This document shows positions 29,553-41,000 of a stretch of 64,000 nt of DNA, piece after piece. The stretch covers positions 3,627,419 through 3,691,418 of the forward strand of contig NZ_CP053069.1 of the NCBI RefSeq assembly GCF_013003965.1, in the 5' to 3' direction. Within the stretch, counting starts at the first letter, position 1. Each line of letters begins with the position of its first letter. The position numbers were made by a program, and so were the translations under genes. The DNA comes from Usitatibacter rugosus. Lineage in GTDB: Bacteria; Pseudomonadota; Gammaproteobacteria; Burkholderiales; Usitatibacteraceae. Below the pieces are notes generated by a model. It ran no database searches. It was not told the DNA's origin and was given only the letters and a program-made list of their open reading frames with translations.

Positions 29553-29558
29553 TATAAT
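29553..29558 (+). promoter_or_regulatory. Consensus -10 box placing the yhbY start site at its ATG
   Basis: A perfect TATAAT ends seven bases before the A of the yhbY ATG (29565), so the predicted transcript starts at or within one base of the start codon, giving a leaderless mRNA. No strong -35 was found and no Shine-Dalgarno precedes the ATG. Confidence 0.45.
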
Positions 29559-29564
29559 CCGCCC

Positions 29565-30092
29565 ATGCTGACGACCCCCCTCACCCCCGCGCGCCGCAGC
29601 GAGCTGCGCGGCGAAGCGCACAACCTGAAGCCCGTCGTGATGATCGGCGACAAGGGCCTCACCGACGGAATCGTTGCCGAGGTCGAGCGGGCGCTCAAGG
29701 CGCACGAGCTCATCAAGATCAAGGCCGCGACCGACGACCGCGAGGCGCGCGAGACCTGGCTCCTGGTGCTCTGCGAACGGCTGGGTGCGCATGCGGTGCA
29801 GCAGATCGGCAAGGTGCTGGTGATCTATCGCGAGAACCCGGACAAGCGCCCGGCCCCGAAGCCCGTACCGGTGAAGCCGGCCAAGGCCGCGAAGAAACCG
29901 GTGAAGAAGCCGATCCGCAAGCGCCCGCCGAAGGGCAATCCGATCGAGAACCAGGTTCCGATCGAGGAGCGCGCGAAGCTGAAGCGGCCGAAGGAGACCG
30001 TCTTCACTGGTACTTCACGTCGACGATCTCGAACTCTTTCACCCCGCCCGGCGTCCGGACCTCCGAAACGTCGCCCGCGTACTTCCCGATAA
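29565..30092 (+). CDS. yhbY: CRS1/YhbY-type RNA-binding protein with long basic tail
   Basis: A 175-residue protein. Residues 1-97 are the KH-like CRM domain found in pre-50S particles (LTPARRSELRGEAHNLKPVV, IGDKGLTDG, and the GKVLVIYRENP end). The remaining 78 residues are Lys/Arg/Pro-rich and low complexity, so the protein is much longer than E. coli YhbY (about 97). The last 89 bases overlap the 3' end of greA on the other strand, so the terminal 28 or so residues are encoded antisense to greA and may be under little selection of their own. The start is the ATG at 29565. Confidence 0.88.
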   Translation: MLTTPLTPARRSELRGEAHNLKPVVMIGDKGLTDGIVAEVERALKAHELIKIKAATDDREARETWLLVLCERLGAHAVQQIGKVLVIYRENPDKRPAPKPVPVKPAKAAKKPVKKPIRKRPPKGNPIENQVPIEERAKLKRPKETVFTGTSRRRSRTLSPRPASGPPKRRPRTSR

Positions 30093-30480
30093 GGGCCTTC
30101 GCGATCGGCGAGGAGTAGGAGATCTTCCCCAGCTTGATGTCGGCCTCGTCCTCGCCGACGATCTGGTAGGTCTCCGTCGCGGTTCCCGAGGTATCCATCA
30201 GCTCCACCGTCGAGCCGAAGACGACGCGGCCGTCGTCGTCCAGCAGCGCGGGATCGACCACCTGGCAGTTCGAGAGCTTCGCCTCGAGCTCGATGATCCG
30301 GCCCTCGATGAAGCCCTGGCGCTCGCGCGCCGCCTCGTACTCGGCGTTCTCGGAGATGTCGCCCTGCGCCCTCGCCTCGGCGATGGCGACGATGACGTTG
30401 GGGCGTTCGGCGGTCTTCAGCTTGTGCAGCTCGGCCTTCAGCAGCTCGGCGCCGGCCAGCGTGACGGGGATCTTGCTCAT
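30004..30480 (-). CDS. greA: Transcription elongation factor GreA
   Basis: A 158-residue factor that rescues backtracked RNA polymerase. The N-terminal coiled coil ends at the acidic tip (ISENAEYEAARE, holding the Asp/Glu pair that enters the secondary channel). The C-terminal FKBP-like domain carries the ISYSSPIAKALIGK motif. It lies 13 bases after carB, the same order as the Pseudomonas carA-orf-carB-greA operon. Confidence 0.97.
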   Translation of the reverse strand: MSKIPVTLAGAELLKAELHKLKTAERPNVIVAIAEARAQGDISENAEYEAARERQGFIEGRIIELEAKLSNCQVVDPALLDDDGRVVFGSTVELMDTSGTATETYQIVGEDEADIKLGKISYSSPIAKALIGKYAGDVSEVRTPGGVKEFEIVDVKYQ

Positions 30481-30493
30481 GGGGGGTTGCCCT

Positions 30494-33700
<3,207 letters not shown>

Positions 33701-34831
33701 CTACTGGTTCTTTTCCATCATCGTGACGAACTTGTCGAAGAGATACGACATCTCGCGCGGCCCCGGGCTCGCCTCGGGGTGGCCCTGGAAGCTGAACGCG
33801 GGCTTGTCGGTGCGCTCGATGCCCTGCAGCGATCCGTCGAAGAGCGACTTGTGCGTGGTGCGCACGTTGGCGGGCAGCGTCTTCTCGTCCACCGCGAAGC
33901 CGTGGTTCTGGCTCGTGATGAAGACGCGCTTCGTGTCGAGGTCCTGCACCGGGTGGTTCGCGCCGTGGTGGCCGAACTTCATCTTGATCGTCTTGGCACC
34001 ACTCGCCAGGCCCAGGAGCTGGTGGCCGAGGCAGATGCCGAAGGTGGGCGTGCCCGACTCGACGATCTCGCGGATGGCGGTGATCGCGTAGTCGCACGGT
34101 TCCGGGTCGCCGGGACCGTTGGAGAGGAAGACGCCGTCGGGCTTGAGCGCGAGGGCTTCCTTCGCGGTGGCCTGCGCGGGCAGCACCGTCACCTTGCAGC
34201 CGCGCTCGGCGAGGTTGCGCAGGATGTTGTGCTTCACGCCGTAGTCGAAGGCCACGACGTGGAACCGGGTGCTGCCGTCGGCCTTGTAGCCGGTGCCGAG
34301 CGCCCAGAGGCTGCCGTTCCAGTCATAGCCCTTCTCGCACGACACGACCTTCGCGAGATCCTGGCCGGCCATGTTCGGCGCCGCCTTGGCGAGCGCGAGC
34401 GCCTTCGCCTCGTCCACCTGGCCGCCCATGATGCAGCCGTTCTGCGCGCCCTTTTCGCGAAGGATGCGCGTGAGGCGGCGGGTGTCGATGCCCGCGATCG
34501 CCACGACCTTGTGGCGCTTGAGGTATTCGGGGAGGTCCTCCTGCTTCCGCCAGCTGGAGGCCTCGCGCGGGAGGTCGCGGATGATCAAGCCGGCCGCATA
34601 GACGCCGCGCGACTCGAAATCCTCGGGATTCGCGCCGACGTTGCCGATGTGGGGGTACGTGAGGGTGACGACCTGCCCGGCGTAGGAGGGATCCGTGAGG
34701 ATTTCCTGGTAGCCGGTCATCGCGGTGTTGAAGACCACTTCGCCGGAGGTAACCCCGTCGGCGCCGACGGAAATTCCACGAAATACGCTCCCGTCGGCAA
34801 GGACCAGGACAGCGGGCGATTTCGGCGACAC
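33701..34831 (-). CDS. carA: Carbamoyl-phosphate synthase small subunit
   Basis: A 376-residue glutaminase subunit that feeds ammonia to CarB. The C-terminal class I amidotransferase domain has the nucleophile motif [10 protein letters not shown], with His and Glu in [11 protein letters not shown]. The start is GTG at 34831 with GGAG eight bases upstream. A long leader with a terminator-like hairpin precedes it. Confidence 0.97.
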   Translation of the reverse strand: MSPKSPAVLVLADGSVFRGISVGADGVTSGEVVFNTAMTGYQEILTDPSYAGQVVTLTYPHIGNVGANPEDFESRGVYAAGLIIRDLPREASSWRKQEDLPEYLKRHKVVAIAGIDTRRLTRILREKGAQNGCIMGGQVDEAKALALAKAAPNMAGQDLAKVVSCEKGYDWNGSLWALGTGYKADGSTRFHVVAFDYGVKHNILRNLAERGCKVTVLPAQATAKEALALKPDGVFLSNGPGDPEPCDYAITAIREIVESGTPTFGICLGHQLLGLASGAKTIKMKFGHHGANHPVQDLDTKRVFITSQNHGFAVDEKTLPANVRTTHKSLFDGSLQGIERTDKPAFSFQGHPEASPGPREMSYLFDKFVTMMEKNQ

Positions 34832-34861
34832 GTAGTGCTCCAGTGCGAAAACGATAGGCGC

Positions 34862-34907
34862 AAAAAAACGGGCGAGCTCTGTTAGTACTTGTCGAGGCTC
34901 ATCCCGC
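34862..34907 (-). terminator. Terminator/attenuator-like hairpin in the carA leader
   Basis: On the minus strand CGGG-AT-GAGC (34906-34897) can pair with GCTC-G-CCCG (34877-34869), a stem of two 4-bp helices with a small internal loop, followed at once by seven T residues (34868-34862). It lies between the predicted carA start site (about 34916) and the gene, as expected for an attenuator. A tiny frame (ATG AAA GCG GGA TGA, 34913-34899) overlaps the 5' arm. Confidence 0.45.
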
Positions 34908-34922
34908 TTTCATGAGTCCAAA

Positions 34923-34931
34923 ATTATAGCA
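34923..34931 (-). promoter_or_regulatory. Consensus extended -10 promoter of carAB-greA
   Basis: The minus strand reads TGCTATAAT, a full match to the extended -10 consensus, after a run of seven T. No good -35 is needed or seen. The expected start is about 34916, giving a leader of about 85 bases before the carA GTG. Confidence 0.65.
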
Positions 34932-34944
34932 AAAAAAGGAGCGG

Positions 34945-35748
34945 CTAGGCGAGTCCCAGCACGTCGTCCATGCCGTGCAGGCCCGTGGACCTGGAGGCGA
35001 GGAATTGCGCGGCACGAAGCGCGCCCTGCGCATAGGTGGTGCGGCTGTTCGAACGGTGGGTGATCTCGATCCGCTCGCCCGGCCCGGCGAAATACACCGT
35101 GTGGTCGCCCACCACGTCGCCGCCGCGCGCGACCGAGAAACCGATGCTGCCGGCCTTGCGCTCGCCGGTCACGCCATGGCGCGCGAAGACGCCGTCGGCC
35201 TCGAGCGTCGTGCCGCGCGCCTGGGCCGCGACCTCGCCCAGCTTGAGGGCGGTGCCGGAAGGCGCGTCGACCTTGAGGCTGTGGTGCATCTCGAAGACAT
35301 CGACGTCGTACGCGGGGCCCAGGGCGCGCGCCGCGAGCTCGACCAGCTTCAGCGTCACGTTCACGCCGATGCTCATGTTGGGCGCGAAGACGATGGCGAT
35401 GTCCTTCGCGGCGGCGCGGATCTTCTCGATCTCGGCCGCCTTGAACCCGGTGGTGCCGATGACGATCTTCCGGCCGGCCGCGCGGCACGCTTCCAGGTGG
35501 ACGAGCGTTCCCTCGGGGCGGGTGAAGTCGATGAGGACGTCGCTGGCCTTGAGCGCCGCGGCAATGTCCGATCCGATGGTCACGCCCTTTGCGCCCGCGG
35601 CGAGATCGCCCGCATCGCGGCCCACCCAGGGGCTGCCGGCGGCTTCGAGCGCCGCGCCGACGCGCACGCCTTCGGTGGCGGCGGCGGCTTCCAGCAGCGC
35701 GCGGCCCATGCGGCCTCCGGCGCCGGCGATCGCCAGCGCCAGGCTCAC
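34945..35748 (-). CDS. dapB: 4-hydroxy-tetrahydrodipicolinate reductase
   Basis: A 267-residue NAD(P)H-dependent enzyme of lysine and diaminopimelate synthesis. The N-terminal nucleotide loop is AGAGGRMGRAL. The catalytic HHSLKVDAPSGTALKLGE region holds the His-His and Lys residues. The start GTG at 35748 overlaps the bamE stop. It lies directly upstream of the car promoter. Confidence 0.96.
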   Translation of the reverse strand: MSLALAIAGAGGRMGRALLEAAAATEGVRVGAALEAAGSPWVGRDAGDLAAGAKGVTIGSDIAAALKASDVLIDFTRPEGTLVHLEACRAAGRKIVIGTTGFKAAEIEKIRAAAKDIAIVFAPNMSIGVNVTLKLVELAARALGPAYDVDVFEMHHSLKVDAPSGTALKLGEVAAQARGTTLEADGVFARHGVTGERKAGSIGFSVARGGDVVGDHTVYFAGPGERIEITHRSNSRTTYAQGALRAAQFLASRSTGLHGMDDVLGLA

Positions 35749-36074
35749 TTGCGTTCCTCGCCCTTGATCGCGACCGGGGCCGCGCCGTCGATGCGCGTGA
35801 CCTTGTCGTCGGCGAAGTGGATGGTGATCTTGTTGCGCTCGATCTCCCGGCCCTTCTTCTCGTTGTAGAAGAAGTAGTCCCAACGATTGGCGTGGAAGGC
35901 ATCCGCGAGCAGCGGCGTGCCGAGCGTCTGGCGGACTTCCGGCCGCGACATGCCCACCTTCACCTTGGCGAGCTGTTCGGCCACGACCACGTTGCCCTGC
36001 TGGATATCGATCTTGTGGACGCAGCCCGAGAGGACCGCGGCGGCGAGGCACAGCGTGGTGAACGTGAAGCGCAT
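35745..36074 (-). CDS. bamE: Outer-membrane assembly lipoprotein BamE
   Basis: A 109-residue SmpA/OmlA-type lipoprotein of the BAM complex. The signal peptide ends in the lipobox LSGC (C18). The mature part has the family motif KVGMSRPEVRQTLGTPLL and the FFYNEKKG strand. It is divergent from fur, a conserved arrangement in many proteobacteria. A TATAAT on the minus strand (36109-36104) is a likely -10 box 30 bases upstream. Confidence 0.95.
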   Translation of the reverse strand: MRFTFTTLCLAAAVLSGCVHKIDIQQGNVVVAEQLAKVKVGMSRPEVRQTLGTPLLADAFHANRWDYFFYNEKKGREIERNKITIHFADDKVTRIDGAAPVAIKGEERK

Positions 36075-36103
36075 GGGTGGCGGACGGCGGGAATGAAGCG
36101 TGC

Positions 36104-36131
36104 ATTATAGGGCTTCGAATCCCGGTATGAT
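36104..36131. promoter_or_regulatory. Divergent bamE/fur promoter region
   Basis: The 85-base gap between bamE and fur holds a minus-strand TATAAT (36109-36104) for bamE and a plus-strand TATGAT (36126-36131) for fur, giving predicted starts near 36097 and 36138. Neither has a convincing -35 box. No clear Fur box was seen. Confidence 0.4.
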
Positions 36132-36159
36132 TTCCGGCACGCACTTCCAGCCGTCCTCC

Positions 36160-36591
36160 ATGAGCGATCCCAAAGAACTTCGCAGCCAGGGCCTGAAGGT
36201 CACGGTCCCGCGCCTCAAGGTGCTGGACCTCTTCAAGCACAGCCCTGATCGCCACCTCACCGCCGAGGACGTCTACCGCAAGCTCCTCGACGAGCATTCC
36301 GACGTCGGCCTCGCCACCGTCTATCGCGTGCTCACGCAGTTCGAGCAGGCGGGCCTGCTCCAGCGCACCCACTTCGAGGGCGGCAAGGCCGTCTACGAGC
36401 TGAACGAGGGCACGCACCACGACCACATCGTGTGCCAGCAGTGCGGCCGCGTCGAGGAGTTCTACGATGCGGAGATCGAGAAGCGCCAGCTCAAAGTCGC
36501 GAAGGAGCGCGGCTTCACGATCCGCGAGCACCAGCTCCACATCTACGCGGACTGCATCAAGCCCAAGTGCCCGCACCGCCCGAAGGACTGA
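36160..36591 (+). CDS. fur: Ferric uptake regulator
   Basis: A 143-residue Fe2+-responsive repressor. The N-terminal winged helix ([19 protein letters not shown]) is followed by the metal-binding [11 protein letters not shown] motif (H87, H88, D89, H90, C92, C95) and a second Cys pair (C132, C137), so both structural and sensing sites look complete. The start is the ATG at 36160; a frame 20 codons longer crosses the promoter. A thioesterase gene follows after seven bases. Confidence 0.95.
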   Translation: MSDPKELRSQGLKVTVPRLKVLDLFKHSPDRHLTAEDVYRKLLDEHSDVGLATVYRVLTQFEQAGLLQRTHFEGGKAVYELNEGTHHDHIVCQQCGRVEEFYDAEIEKRQLKVAKERGFTIREHQLHIYADCIKPKCPHRPKD

Positions 36592-36598
36592 GCGCGCG

Positions 36599-37033
36599 AT
36601 GAAGCCGACGTTGAAGGCCGGGCTCACCGGCACGTACCGCTACAAGGTGCCGCCCTCCAAGACGGTGCCCAACGTCTACCCCGAGGCGCCCGATTTCCAG
36701 CTGATGCCGCGCGTGCTCGCCACCGGCTACCTGGTCGCGCTGTGCGAGTGGGCCGCGATCGAGCTGATGAAGCCGCACCTGGACTGGCCGCGCGAGCAGA
36801 GCGTCGGCACGCACGTGAACCTCTCCCACACCGCCGCCACGCCCCCGGGCCTCACGATCGAGATCGTGGTCACGGTAAGCGAGGTGCAGGGCCGCATGGT
36901 GGGCTTCTCGATCCGCGCCAGCGACGGCATCGACCCGATCACCGAAGGCACGCACCAGCGCGTTGTCATCGACGCGGAACGCTTCAATGCGAAAGTCGCC
37001 GAGAAGGTGGCCGAGGCGGAGGGCGCGGGGTGA
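36599..37033 (+). CDS. FlK-like hotdog thioesterase
   Basis: A 144-residue hotdog-fold thioesterase closely resembling FlK, the fluoroacetyl-CoA thioesterase of Streptomyces cattleya as I recall it, with matching segments VPPSKTV, YPEAPDF, HTAATPPGLT and RFNAKV. The catalytic set is present: T42, E50 and H77 (FlK T42, E50, H76), plus G70 and R121. Phe33 is kept, but the gating Phe36 of FlK is Met36 here, so selectivity may differ. Only seven bases separate it from fur, and it overlaps the RNase gene by GTGA. Related stand-alone proteins may simply clear unwanted short acyl-CoAs. Confidence 0.82.
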   Translation: MKPTLKAGLTGTYRYKVPPSKTVPNVYPEAPDFQLMPRVLATGYLVALCEWAAIELMKPHLDWPREQSVGTHVNLSHTAATPPGLTIEIVVTVSEVQGRMVGFSIRASDGIDPITEGTHQRVVIDAERFNAKVAEKVAEAEGAG

Positions 37034-37425
37034 ACGCGCGCGCGCTGCTCGCTCCGCTGCTGGTGCTCGCGCTGGCGTTGGCGGGCGTCGCGGCCGCGCA
37101 GAAGGAAGGCGCGCCCGCGGGCTCGCCGAAGGCCGCCGCGGCTTCCGGCGCCGAGCCGATTCCCGCCGCGGAGCTGCCCAAGGAAGCGCGCGAGACGATC
37201 GCGCGGATCCACAAGGGCGGACCGTATCCCTACGCGAAGGATCACGCGGTCTTCGGCAACCGCGAGGGCAAGCTCCCGAAGCAGAAGCACGGCTACTACC
37301 ACGAGTACACTGTGAAGACACCCGGCGAGCGCACGCGAGGCGCACGCCGCATCGTGGCGGGACGTGGCGGCGAGCTGTACTACTCGCCCGACCACTACAA
37401 CAGCTTCCGCCGCGTGAAGGACTAG
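37030..37425 (+). CDS. Secreted guanyl-specific ribonuclease (RNase Sa/N1 family)
   Basis: A 131-residue protein with a signal peptide (about 1-23, ending VAAAQ) and an Ala/Pro-rich spacer, then a microbial RNase domain. The domain shows PYPYAKDHAVFGNREGKLP, GYYHEYTVKTPG (general base E92), RGARRIV (Arg cluster) and YYSPDHYNSF (His122), i.e. the Glu/Arg/His catalytic set. It should cleave single-stranded RNA after guanosine outside the cytoplasm. The start is the GTG at 37030, which overlaps the previous stop. The barstar gene follows ten bases later. Confidence 0.9.
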   Translation: MNARALLAPLLVLALALAGVAAAQKEGAPAGSPKAAAASGAEPIPAAELPKEARETIARIHKGGPYPYAKDHAVFGNREGKLPKQKHGYYHEYTVKTPGERTRGARRIVAGRGGELYYSPDHYNSFRRVKD

Positions 37426-37435
37426 CGGAGATCCC

Positions 37436-37888
37436 ATGGCGAACGCGGCGCTCGAATCGTTGCTCGGGGAGGATCGCGGAGGCGTGTTCTTCCTCCCGGG
37501 GAACGTCGCGCCGAAAGCCGTGCAGCAGTCGGCCAAGGCCGCGGGCTTCGCCTTCTTCCACATCGAGGGCAAGAGCATCGAGCGCAAGGAGCAGCTCATG
37601 AACGCCGTCGCCACGGCGCTGCGGCTGCCCAAGCACTTCGGCGACAACTGGGATGCGCTCGAGGAATGCCTCGTCGACCTCGACTGGGCCGGCTCCGCGG
37701 GCGTGGTCATCTACTACGACCACATCGACGGCCTGCTCACCACGCATCCCGATCAATTCGAGACGCTGGTCGAGATCTGCCGCGACGCCGTCGCTTCGTG
37801 GAAGGAAGACGACACGGCGTTCGTCGTCCTCTTCTCCGGAGAGAAAGCGCCGAAGGGCGTCTCGAAACTCTCCTCGAAAGAGGAGTAA
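37436..37888 (+). CDS. Barstar-family RNase inhibitor
   Basis: A 150-residue cytoplasmic protein of the barstar family. The inhibitor core includes FFHIEGKSIERKEQLMNAVA and the signature HFGDNWDALEECLVDLDW, whose acidic residues mimic RNA in the barnase active site. About 25 extra residues at each end make it longer than classical barstar (about 90). The Shine-Dalgarno GGAG precedes the ATG. It should protect the cell from its own RNase before export, and perhaps from RNases of neighbours. Confidence 0.9.
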   Translation: MANAALESLLGEDRGGVFFLPGNVAPKAVQQSAKAAGFAFFHIEGKSIERKEQLMNAVATALRLPKHFGDNWDALEECLVDLDWAGSAGVVIYYDHIDGLLTTHPDQFETLVEICRDAVASWKEDDTAFVVLFSGEKAPKGVSKLSSKEE

Positions 37889-37891
37889 CGG

Positions 37892-37994
37892 GTCAAAGGC
37901 AGAGGGGTGGGGAGGGGGTTGTCGAAACCTTCTGGAACCAGCCGGTGTCCAGACATCGTTTCGCCAACCCCCTCCCCACCCCTCTGCCTTTGAC
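37892..37994. repeat. Giant hairpin: 30-bp perfect inverted repeat between barstar and putA
   Basis: The left arm 37892-37921 and right arm 37965-37994 are perfect inverse complements (30 of 30). After one mismatch the pairing continues for six more bases (37923-37928 with 37958-37963). The loop itself holds a TCTGG/CCAGA mini-stem. One strand of the arm is very G-rich (GAGGGGTGGGGAGGGGG). It starts three bases after the barstar stop and ends six bases before the putA stop. No T-tract follows. It may be a bidirectional terminator or mRNA stabiliser, or a dispersed repeat. Confidence 0.88.
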
Positions 37995-38000
37995 TCCGCT

Positions 38001-41000
38001 CTACTCCGAGCTCGCGATGAGCGTCGCGTTGCCGCCTGCGGCTGCCGTGTTGACGGTGAAGGTCCGCTCGGTGGCGAACCGGAAGAGGTAGTGCGGCCCA
38101 CCGGCCTTCGGGCCGGTGCCCGAGAGGCCCTCGCCGCCGAAGGGCTGCACGCCCACCGTGGCGCCGATCATGTTGCGATTCACGTAGACGTTGCCCGCCT
38201 TCGCGCGGCGCCGCACGGCCTCGACCGTGTGCTCTATGCGGCTGTGGATGCCGAGCGTGAGGCCGTAGCCCTTCGCGTTGATCGCGTCGACGACCGCTTC
38301 CAGCTCGTCGGCCTTGAACGTGACCACGTGCAGGATCGGCCCGAACACCTCGCGGTCGATCGCATCGAGGTCGGCGATCGCATAGGCGCGCGGCGCGAAG
38401 AAGAAGCCCGTGAGCCCCTCCGGCAGCGGCGCCTTGCACACGAGGGTCTCCTGGCGGTCCATCTTGCGCGCGTGCGCTTCCAGCATCTCGAGCGCGTCCT
38501 GGTCGATCACCGGGCCGACGTCGTTCTCCAGCCGCGCGGGGTCGCCGACGCGTAGCAGCGCCGTCGCCCCCTCCAGCAGCTGCAGCACGCGCGGGGCGAT
38601 GTCTTCCTGCAGGCACAGCACGCGCAGCGCCGAGCAACGCTGGCCCGAGCTGTTGAACGCCGAGGCGATCACGTCCGTGACCACCTGTTCGGGGAGCGCG
38701 CTCGAATCGACCAGCATGGCGTTCAGTCCGCCGGTCTCGGCGATGAACGGCACGATCGGGCCGTCACGAGCGGCGAGCGCCCGGTTGATGGCGCGCGCGG
38801 TGTCGGTGGAGCCGGTGAAGGCGACGCCCGCGGTCCTCACATCGGACACCAGGCCAGCCCCCACGGTCTCGCCGCGGCCGGGAATGAACGCCAGCGCATC
38901 GCCGGGCACCCCGGCCTCGAGCAGCAGCTCAATCGCGCGGAAGGCCACCAGCGGCGTCTGCTCCGCGGGCTTCGCGATCACCGCGTTGCCGGCCGCGTAC
39001 GCCGCGACGACCTGGCCCACGAAGATCGCGAGCGGGAAATTCCACGGGCTCACGCAGACGAACGGACCGCGCCCCGCGAGGTAGAGATCGTTGGACTCGC
39101 CGGTCGGGCCGCGCAGCGATTCCGGCTCGCCGAAGTGCCGCCGCGCGAGCATCGCGTAGTAGCGGCAGAAATCGGCCGCCTCGCGCACTTCGCCCAGCGC
39201 ATCGGGCAGCGTCTTGCCGGCTTCGCGCGCGAGCAGCGCGATCAGCTCCACGCGATGGGCTTCGAGGAGATCGGCCCCGCGCTCGAGCGCGGCCGCGCGT
39301 TCTTCGGCCGGCGGGATCACGGCCGCCACCGCGCGAGCGAGCGCCGCATCGACCGTCTTCGCGTCACCCTCCTCCACGCGCCCCAGCACGCGGCCCGTCG
39401 AAGGATCGCGCACGTCGAGAAGCACGCCCGGCTGTGCCTTGCCGCCGATCAACGGCGATGCACGGCGATCGGTGCGCGCGAGCTCGGGCTCGAGCGCGGC
39501 GAGGAACGGAATGGACACAGCCTCGTCGGCGAAGACGAAGCCCGCGGAGTTGCGCCGGTCGCCATACAGGTCCGCGGGCAACGGGATCTTGGGATTGGCC
39601 GGCGTCGCGTTCGCCATGGCCACTTTCACGGGATCGGCCACGACGCTGTCCACCGGCACCGCGGCATCCGCGATGCGGTTCACGAACGACGTGTTGGCGC
39701 CGTTCTCGAGCAGGCGCCGCACGAGATACGGCAGCAGGTCCTCGTGGCTGCCGACCGGCGCATAGACGCGGCACGCGTGGCCGAGGCGCGTGACCTCGCC
39801 GTAGAGCTCGTCGCCCATGCCGTGCAGGCGCTGGAACTCGAATGCCTGGCCCGGCTTCGCGCGCTCGAGGATGGTGGCGACGGTGTGCGCGTTGTGCGTG
39901 GCGAACTGGCCGTAGAACGCCTCGGGCGCGGCCAGCATCTTCGCGGCGCATGCGAGGTACGAGACATCGGTGTTGGACTTGCGCGTGTACACCGGATACC
40001 CCGTGAGCCCCTGCGTCTGCGCGCGCTTCACTTCGGAATCCCAGTAGGCGCCCTTCACGAGGCGGACCATGATGCGCCGCCCGCCACGGCGCGCGACCTC
40101 GGCCAGCCAGTCGACCACGAACGGCGCGCGCTTCTGGTAGGCCTGCACCGCGAGGCCGAAGCCCTCCCAGCCCGCGAGCGCCGGCGAGGAGAACACGCGC
40201 TCGAAGATGTCCAGCGAGAGGTCGAGGCGGTCGGCCTCTTCCGCATCCAGCGTGACGCCGATGTCGCCTCGGCGCGCGCGCTCGGCGAGCGACCGCACGC
40301 GCGGCGTGAGCTCCTCGAGAACGCGCTCGCGCTGCGCGAATTCATATCTTGGGTGAAGTGCGGAGAGCTTGATCGAGATGCCCGGCTTCTCGAACACCGT
40401 CCGGCTTCCCGCCATGCGCGCCGCGGCGGACGAGATCGCGTCGATCGCGTCCTCGTAGGCCTTGAAGTAGCGCTGCGCGTCGGCTTCCGTGAAGGCCGCC
40501 TCGCCGAGCATGTCGTAGGAGTGCCGGTAGCTCGCCTGCTCCGCGGTCTGCGCGCGCGCGAGCGCGTCCTCGATCGTCCTGCCCATCACGAACTGCTCGG
40601 CCATGAGCTTCATCGCCTGGCGAAGCGCGAGGCGAACCACGGGTTCTCCGGCCTTCGCCGCGAGCGACGCGACCCAGCGGCCGATGCCGCTCGTGTCCAC
40701 TTCGTCCACGGCCACCAGCTTCCCGGTGAGCATCATTCCCCAGGTGCCGGCATTCACCAGCATCGAGTGGCTCTTGCCGAAGTGGCGGTCCCATTCGCCT
40801 TGCGAGAATTTGTCGCGGATCAGCTTGTCCGCGGTGGCGGCGTCGGGAATGCGCAGCAGCGCTTCGGCCACGCACATGAGCAATACGCCCTCGCGGGACG
40901 AGAGGTCATATTCCTGCAGGAAGGACTGCATGCCCGCCGAGGCTCGCTGCTTCGCGCGCACCGTCTCGACCAGCGAGCGGGCGCGCTCGGTTACGCGGGC

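Noticed and set aside
36075-36159. Fur box for autoregulation
   Set aside because: No recognisable 19-bp GATAAT-type inverted repeat is present in the gap.
40300-40360. Possible break in putA near its middle
   Set aside because: The frame is open over the full 1037 codons and motifs continue on both sides.
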